DNA of 64,000 nt from the NCBI GenBank assembly GCA_964461885.1, contig CAYWVY010000003.1, positions 21,092 through 85,091 on the forward strand, in the 5' to 3' direction. This DNA is from UBA288 sp964461885 (GTDB taxonomy: Archaea > Halobacteriota > Methanomicrobia > Methanomicrobiales > Methanospirillaceae). Shown in pieces: positions 59,798-64,000 of the stretch; positions within the stretch are counted from its first letter, which is position 1; each line of letters starts with the position of its first letter. The notes under the pieces are model-generated. The model worked only from the letters and a program-made list of their open reading frames with translations. It was not told where the DNA came from and searched no databases. Both the position numbers and the translations under genes were made by a program.

Positions 59798-60156
59798 TCG
59801 ACGAGGACCAGGTCGCGCGCCTCGCGGATCGTGAGCTCCTTCGCCCCGGCGTAGGTCGAGACGATCCCGTAGCACTCGAGGACCTGGCCCTGCTGCGGGG
59901 GCGGTTCGGGGACCGCGCTCGCCGGCACGAAGACGCGCACACCACCGATCCGGCAGATGAGGTGGCCGCCGTTCGCTCCGATCACGTCCTCGACCGTGCC
60001 GCGCACGGATGCGAGCGTCCCGTCCGCGAGGTCCGGCGAGTAGGGGGTGGCGAACGCGCCGGGGCCGAGAGATTCGATCAGCACGGCCCCGGCAGCGACC
60101 ACGGCGAAGACGCCGACCAGGAGAAGGAGCGCGCGCCGCTCCTGCGGAACCAGCAT
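59788..60156 (-). CDS. Membrane-anchored OB-fold protein
   Basis: 122 residues. One membrane helix (about 10-30), then an OB-fold domain seen in ASVRGTVEDVIGANGGHLICRI and AKELTIREARDLVLV. Related archaeal proteins are annotated as nucleic-acid-binding OB-fold, but an outward-facing domain argues for another ligand. It shares a divergent promoter region with the regulator operon. Confidence 0.7.
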   Translation of the reverse strand: MLVPQERRALLLLVGVFAVVAAGAVLIESLGPGAFATPYSPDLADGTLASVRGTVEDVIGANGGHLICRIGGVRVFVPASAVPEPPPQQGQVLECYGIVSTYAGAKELTIREARDLVLVDQE

Positions 60157-60180
60157 GTTACTGGAACGTTCGTAGTTATC

Positions 60181-60190
60181 CTAAATATAA
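60181..60190. promoter_or_regulatory. TATA element shared by divergent genes
   Basis: ctaaatataa on the plus strand and ttatatttag on the minus. It lies 40 bases before the regulator ATG (60230) and 25 bases before the OB-fold ATG (60156), so it could serve both directions, leaderless on the minus side. Confidence 0.5.
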
Positions 60191-60204
60191 CCGACAGGTT
60201 TATG

Positions 60205-60221
60205 TGTTAACAGCGTTAACA
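60205..60221. promoter_or_regulatory. Perfect palindrome, probable operator
   Basis: TGTTAAC-AGC-GTTAACA: seven-base arms and a three-base spacer. It sits on the expected transcription start of the regulator operon (15 to 31 bases after the TATA element), the usual place for an archaeal repressor site. The gene it precedes encodes a winged-helix protein, so autoregulation is likely. Confidence 0.6.
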
Positions 60222-60229
60222 TCATATGT

Positions 60230-60463
60230 ATGACCGGGTCTGGTCTTCCTCCATCCTCCAGAACGGTCCTGCACCTGCTGGACGCCAGCGGTTCCATGAC
60301 CCACAAGGAGCTTGTGTCGCGGTCGAATCTCGCACCGCGCACCGTACGATACGCGCTGAAGAAGCTGAAAGAGAACCACCTGATCATTGAGAAGTTCAAC
60401 TTCAAGGACGCTCGACAGATCATCTACCAGTCGCGCAACGCGGCTGTCGCGGTGCCTGCATGA
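60230..60463 (+). CDS. Winged helix-turn-helix transcriptional regulator
   Basis: 77 residues. TVLHLLDASGSMTHKELVSR and RTVRYALKKLKENHLIIEK form the helix-turn-helix, and FKDARQIIYQSR the wing, close to MarR-type single-domain regulators. It overlaps the next regulator by four bases (ATGA). A palindrome at 60205-60221 lies immediately upstream. Confidence 0.85.
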   Translation: MTGSGLPPSSRTVLHLLDASGSMTHKELVSRSNLAPRTVRYALKKLKENHLIIEKFNFKDARQIIYQSRNAAVAVPA

Positions 60464-60774
60464 CCGCGCGGGTCTGCGACATCATGGTCTGTGAGGCCAT
60501 GATGCGCAAACTCGTTCCCACGGCACGCGCCGAGATGGTCTGCCGCCTGGTGACCCACCAGGGCGTTCCGCAGACCGAGGTGGCGCGGCGGCTCGGCATC
60601 AGCCGTGCCGCGATCTCCCAGTACGTCAGCCGCAAGCGCGGCTGCTGCGACGGGATGAATTTCTCGCCCGAACTCTCCACCATGATCGACCGCTGGGCGC
60701 TCTCGGTCATGGGCGAGGAGGAGGGCGCAATCACCATCTGCGACCTCTGCCGCTGCGCGGCAAAGAAATTCTGA
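60460..60774 (+). CDS. HTH regulator with C-terminal Cys cluster
   Basis: 104 residues. The DNA-binding region reads TEVARRLGISRAAISQYVSR. A Cys pair (RKRGCCDG) and a C-terminal CDLCRCAA, with earlier Cys in ARVCDIMVC, could bind an Fe-S cluster or zinc, as proposed for the COG2522 family of archaeal regulators. Coupled to the winged-helix gene; the two may respond to redox or metal state. Confidence 0.82.
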   Translation: MTARVCDIMVCEAMMRKLVPTARAEMVCRLVTHQGVPQTEVARRLGISRAAISQYVSRKRGCCDGMNFSPELSTMIDRWALSVMGEEEGAITICDLCRCAAKKF

Positions 60775-60784
60775 CACCACTCTT

Positions 60785-62461
60785 CTATCCTCTTCTCTTC
60801 CGCCAGAGCAGCGCGGCTGCAATGGCCGCGAGGGCGACTGCCGCGATCCCGAGCTGGAACCAGTGGATCCCCCTCCCGGCGATCGAGGCCGACCCGCCGC
60901 CCCCCGTCTCCCAGTCCGCGTCGAAGGCCGCGGCGAAATACGTGGCCGCTTCCGGGTCGTCCACGATCACCCCGGCCTCGCGGTTGAACGAGGGTGAGGC
61001 TTCGTTCCAGTTGATCGACGAGACGAGCACGCGCCGGTCGTCCACGACCACGCCCTTCGTGTGGACCTTCACCAGGTCGTGGGCCTCGAGGTCGATCAGC
61101 CGAGCCTCGAGCGGCAGCCCCTCGGTGTCCGCGATCCGGTTGATCAGTCGCACCTGCTCGTCGTTGTCGGCCTCGCCCTCGGTGTTGAACCAGGCCGCGT
61201 CGAGGAGGACACGGACCTCGACCCCGCGCCGGGCCGCGTCCACGGCCGCCGCGAGGTAGCGCTGGAGCTGCACGCCCGATTCGTTTGTGATGTAGGCCTG
61301 CTCGATCCGGACCGAGGAGGTCGCCGAGCGGACGAGGGCCTCGACCTCGCCGGCCGTGTCGGGCGCGAGCACGGTCGTGACCGTGGCGTCCCTGAACGGT
61401 GCGGGAGTAAAGCGCGGCGCGTACGCCCGGTCCGACGGCGTCTCGATTGCGCCCGGCTTCACGGTTGTCACGGGGTGGATGTCCCGCCCGCCGAGGTCGG
61501 TCTCGAAGACCTCCGCGAAGTACGCGGCGACCCGCGGGTCGTCGAGCACGATGCCCCAGCCCCGGTTCCCCTGCCGCCCCGCCGGTGGGAACGCGGCCGG
61601 CTTCCAGTTCTCGGTCGTTAGCAGAGTCCACCGGTCGTCGACGACCATGTACTTCGCGTGGTCGTGCCGGTACCGGGCGTGCGCGTCCTCGTCAGTCGCC
61701 ATGAACCGGACCTCGGCACCGGCTTCGAGGAGCCGGGGGATCACGGCCCACTCGCCCGACGGGACTCCACCGACGGGTGCGCCCTGGGCGAGGACGGTCA
61801 CGCCCACCCCGCGGTCGCAGGCACCGACGAGTGCGTCCGCGAGGGCCGTGTCGGTCAGCTCGTACGCGTTCAGCCGGACCGACGCCGAGGCCGACGCGAC
61901 GAGGTCCCCGAGCACGTCCGCCGAGCAGTCGGGCGCGACGAAGGCCGTGCCCGAGACGTTCGGCACCGTGAGGGGGAGGAAGCGCGACTGGCCGATCATC
62001 AGCACGCGCGGGTCCCAGACGCCGTTCTCGCGAAAGTGGACCTGCCCCTGGCGTGAGACCACGTCGCCCGGCCAGGCGATCCGGTCCGTCTCGGCCCCGT
62101 TCACGAGCAGGATCAGCTCGTCGCGCTCGTTGCCGAGCCGGACGTCCTTTGTCGTGAGCATTTCCTGGGCGCTGGACGCGTCCTGGAGCTCGAAGTCGGG
62201 GAGCTCGCCGTGGACGAGGGCGTACGCCGACCCGTTCCGGGCGACCACGACCCGCCCATACCCGACGGCGCCGGGCGGAAAAACGGCCGTTCCCTCGAGG
62301 TCGGTCACCGCGACCCCGGCGAGCGAGCCCTGGCCCGCGAGCGCGAAGAATTCGTCGGCCTCGCCCGAGAGCCAGGTGTCCGGGCAGACCTCGGCGAGTG
62401 CGTACGCGCCGGCGCTGGGGGCGAGGCAGAGCGAGATCACGAGCAGGAGAGCGACCCGCAT
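60785..62461 (-). CDS. Exported phospholipase D-like protein, membrane-anchored
   Basis: 558 residues. Signal peptide (1-19), an N-terminal lamin-tail-like region (about 25-150), and two HKD domains. HDHAKYMVVDDRWTLL gives the first HxK and HTKGVVVDDRRVLVSSINWN the second HxK(x)4D. A C-terminal membrane helix and the basic end WRKRRG anchor it. A phosphodiesterase acting outside the cell on lipid or nucleic acid is likely. A TATA box at 62485-62493 suggests a leaderless transcript from ATG 62461. Confidence 0.86.
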   Translation of the reverse strand: MRVALLLVISLCLAPSAGAYALAEVCPDTWLSGEADEFFALAGQGSLAGVAVTDLEGTAVFPPGAVGYGRVVVARNGSAYALVHGELPDFELQDASSAQEMLTTKDVRLGNERDELILLVNGAETDRIAWPGDVVSRQGQVHFRENGVWDPRVLMIGQSRFLPLTVPNVSGTAFVAPDCSADVLGDLVASASASVRLNAYELTDTALADALVGACDRGVGVTVLAQGAPVGGVPSGEWAVIPRLLEAGAEVRFMATDEDAHARYRHDHAKYMVVDDRWTLLTTENWKPAAFPPAGRQGNRGWGIVLDDPRVAAYFAEVFETDLGGRDIHPVTTVKPGAIETPSDRAYAPRFTPAPFRDATVTTVLAPDTAGEVEALVRSATSSVRIEQAYITNESGVQLQRYLAAAVDAARRGVEVRVLLDAAWFNTEGEADNDEQVRLINRIADTEGLPLEARLIDLEAHDLVKVHTKGVVVDDRRVLVSSINWNEASPSFNREAGVIVDDPEAATYFAAAFDADWETGGGGSASIAGRGIHWFQLGIAAVALAAIAAALLWRKRRG

Positions 62462-62484
62462 CGATCGACTTTTTGTCACGACCC

Positions 62485-62493
62485 GGTTTATAG
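62485..62493 (-). promoter_or_regulatory. TATA box of the phospholipase D-like gene
   Basis: Minus-strand ctataaacc centred 28 bases before the ATG at 62461, implying a leaderless message. On the plus strand it is too close to the kinase start at 62501 to serve it. Confidence 0.55.
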
Positions 62494-62500
62494 TACGACT

Positions 62501-63103
62501 GTGCGCCCGCTCGTGCTCAAGTTCGGCGGCTCCCTCCTCGACTGCGCCCCGCCCCTCGTGCCGGTCATCGTGGCCGCGTCCCAGCCGGTCCTCGTCGTCC
62601 CCGGCGGCGGCCCGTTTGCGGACGCCGTGCGTTCGCTCGACCCGGACTCCGACGCGGCCCACTGGATGGCGATCGCGGGCATGGAACAGGTCGGCCTGCA
62701 CCTCGCCGGGCTCGGGCTCCCCACGGTCGAGCAGCTGCGGGTCCCCGACGCGCCGTCTGTCCTCCTCCCCTACCGCCTGCTCCGCGAGCGCGACCCCCTG
62801 CCGCACTCGTGGCGGGTCAGCTCGGACACAATCGCGGCCTGGTGCGCCGCCGAGCTCGGGTGCGACCTGCTGCTCGCGAAGTCGGTTGACGGGATCGTCG
62901 CCGGAGGCCGGCGCCTCGAGGTCGTGGGAGCCCCGGTCGAGACCGACACAGTCGACCCCTGCCTTGTCGGGTTCGCCCTCGCCCGCGGCGTCCGCGTCCG
63001 GCTCGTCAACGCCCGGGTGCCCGGCCGGCTCGCGCGGGCGCTCAGGGGCGAGCCCGTTCCCGGGACCCGTATTGACCCCAGCTTATTTGAGGGCCGAGCG
63101 TGA
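62501..63103 (+). CDS. mfnE: Amino-acid-kinase family protein, probable methanofuran kinase MfnE
   Basis: 200 residues from GTG 62501. LVLKFGGSLLD and VLVVPGGGPFADAV bind ATP phosphates. MAIAGMEQVGLHLAGLG, LPHSWRVSSDTIAAW and LAKSVDGIV follow the order seen in MfnE, which phosphorylates 5-(aminomethyl)-3-furanmethanol phosphate in methanofuran synthesis. At 200 residues it is shorter than typical aspartokinase or uridylate kinase. The pairing with a zinc-ribbon/EF-1 beta pair is common in methanogens. Confidence 0.7.
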   Translation: MRPLVLKFGGSLLDCAPPLVPVIVAASQPVLVVPGGGPFADAVRSLDPDSDAAHWMAIAGMEQVGLHLAGLGLPTVEQLRVPDAPSVLLPYRLLRERDPLPHSWRVSSDTIAAWCAAELGCDLLLAKSVDGIVAGGRRLEVVGAPVETDTVDPCLVGFALARGVRVRLVNARVPGRLARALRGEPVPGTRIDPSLFEGRA

Positions 63104-63125
63104 ACGTACTGGGGATCGGGTCTCC

Positions 63126-63287
63126 ATGACAACGAAAATGTGCACATCGTGCAATGCCCCCCTGGCCGAGGTCGGCGGAACGACGTTCCTCTGCCCCCAG
63201 TGCGAGTTCGAGATCAAGCGGTGTCTCCGGTGCCGCGAGCAGAGCATTCCGTACATGTGCCCGCAGTGCGGGTTCACAGGACCCTGA
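63126..63287 (+). CDS. Zinc-ribbon RNA-binding protein (COG2888-like)
   Basis: 53 residues with four CxxC knuckles: CTSC, CPQC, CLRC and CPQC. Such short proteins precede the EF-1 beta gene in many Euryarchaeota and are thought to take part in translation. Too short to be obvious from a long overlapping frame, but the start ATG 63126 and the cysteines are clear. The next ATG is 2 bases after its stop. Confidence 0.9.
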   Translation: MTTKMCTSCNAPLAEVGGTTFLCPQCEFEIKRCLRCREQSIPYMCPQCGFTGP

Positions 63288-63289
63288 TC

Positions 63290-63547
63290 ATGGGCGACGT
63301 CGTGTGCATCATCCGGGTCATGCCCGAGGGCCCCGAGGTCGATCTCGAGGCACTCAAGGCCACCCTGAAGGAGATGGCCCCCGAGATCCACCAGATCACG
63401 GAAGAACCGATCGGCTTCGGCCTCAAGGCCCTCATGGTCGTTGCGGTCGTGGGCGATCAGGGCGGACAGACAGACCGGCTCGAAGAGCTGCTCTCGTCCG
63501 CTCCCGGCGTCGAGCGGGCCGAGATCCGCGAAGTAACCCTGACCTGA
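63290..63547 (+). CDS. ef1b: Elongation factor 1-beta
   Basis: 85 residues, the archaeal length. Nucleotide exchange factor for EF-1 alpha. MGDVVCIIRVMPEGPEVDLE at the N-terminus and IGFGLKALMVVAVVGDQGG in the centre are diagnostic. Follows the zinc-ribbon gene by 2 bases. Confidence 0.96.
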   Translation: MGDVVCIIRVMPEGPEVDLEALKATLKEMAPEIHQITEEPIGFGLKALMVVAVVGDQGGQTDRLEELLSSAPGVERAEIREVTLT

Positions 63548-63587
63548 GCCTCTCTTTTTCACGCCCATCCCTCGAGCGGAGCGGCTG

Positions 63588-64000
63588 CTACCCCCAGTCG
63601 AGCCGCTCGAAGACGAGCGCCGTCTCGGTTCGGATCCGGTTGACCGAGGCCTGGAAGGCCGCGACCTCCTCGGGGTCGATCCGGATCGCGATTGGCGCCA
63701 CGCCCTGCCGGTTCACCCGGGCCGGGACACCGATGCAGACACCGCCGATGTCGTGGACCTCGGACCGGAGGTAGGTCGAGACCGTCAGGATCCGGTTCTC
63801 GTCGCCGAGGACCGTCTGGACGAGGTTCGCGATCGCTTCGCCCGGGCCGTATACGGTCGAGCCCTTGTTCTGGATGATCGTCTGCCCGCTCGCGCGGACG
63901 CTCTCGATGATCCGGGCCGTGGGCAGGTCCGCGAACGAGGGGAGACGGTCGATCCGGATCCCGCCGACCGTGGTCGCGGACCAGAGCGGGACCATCGAGG
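63588..64000 (-). CDS. mdh: Malate (or lactate) dehydrogenase, C-terminal part
   Basis: The last 137 codons, running off the window edge. MVPLWSATTVGG at the upstream edge is the region just after the catalytic His of the LDH/MDH family. STVYGPGEAIANLVQTVLGD and GGVCIGVPARVNRQGV match archaeal NAD(P)-dependent malate dehydrogenases. The cofactor-binding half lies beyond the window. Converts malate and oxaloacetate. Confidence 0.92.
   Translation of the reverse strand, partial: SMVPLWSATTVGGIRIDRLPSFADLPTARIIESVRASGQTIIQNKGSTVYGPGEAIANLVQTVLGDENRILTVSTYLRSEVHDIGGVCIGVPARVNRQGVAPIAIRIDPEEVAAFQASVNRIRTETALVFERLDWG

Overview
The window looks like a chromosomal segment of a very GC-rich hydrogenotrophic methanogen, most likely of the order Methanomicrobiales. 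This rests on gene content, not on a marker-gene tree. It has the archaeal aromatic amino acid operon that starts from aspartate semialdehyde (ADH synthase and 3-dehydroquinate synthase II), an archaeal CCA-adding enzyme, Mre11-Rad50, archaeal RNase J, EF-1 beta, a zinc-ribbon protein, and an amino-acid-kinase protein that resembles the methanofuran kinase MfnE. It also has REC/PAS sensor proteins and DUF4013 membrane proteins of the kind common in Methanomicrobia. The one tRNA (Leu, anticodon TAG) does not encode its CCA end. TATA boxes about 25 bp before start codons and ATGA gene overlaps are frequent.

Layout. 1-12 kb: the 3' end of thpR and cca, a surface beta-propeller protein, a lipoprotein hydrolase, a REC-PAS histidine kinase, a frameshifted zinc-ribbon gene, an FMN-binding protein, a methyltransferase and the mre11-rad50 operon. 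12-20 kb: an FMN-protein gene broken by an in-frame TGA, a REC-PAS regulator, a tautomerase/VOC pair, two tandem Cys-rich small proteins, a TiaS-like protein, ChaB, PRC-barrel, a CBS-domain transporter, a PPC protein, DUF2769 and an RNase HIII. 20-25 kb: three tandem DUF4013 membrane proteins with related promoters, then ACT-DUF5612, Sua5 and a nucleotidyltransferase.

25-35 kb is the most unusual part. A radical SAM/SPASM peptide-maturase-like gene lies upstream of a rubredoxin-ThDP-enzyme fusion, which overlaps a Cas4-like protein with an atypical active site. Upstream of these is a gene-poor, AT-richer stretch of 1.4 kb. Next come two acetyltransferases, an aldo-keto reductase, and a sensor kinase without its phosphoacceptor histidine that overlaps a USP-USP-acetyltransferase fusion. 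35-48 kb: a UvrD helicase-nuclease, a solitary IS5-type transposase N-terminal domain, several small hypothetical genes, a catalase/cupin/DUF1348 group, a QueG-like Fe-S protein, RNase J with a long structured upstream region, a possible structured RNA, tRNA-Leu and a transporter.

49.0-57.4 kb holds an eight-gene operon of overlapping frames (two ADH synthase paralogs, DHQ synthase II, prephenate dehydrogenase, prephenate dehydratase, EPSP synthase, a shikimate kinase-shikimate dehydrogenase fusion and chorismate synthase). It ends against convergent aroD. Together these cover nearly the whole route to phenylpyruvate and 4-hydroxyphenylpyruvate, but no chorismate mutase is visible. The remainder carries a PAS/GAF sensor, a two-gene regulator operon with a perfect palindrome at its promoter, a membrane-anchored phospholipase-D-like protein, mfnE, the zinc-ribbon/EF-1 beta pair and the C-terminal part of a malate dehydrogenase.

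No CRISPR array, rRNA, complete insertion sequence or prophage was seen.
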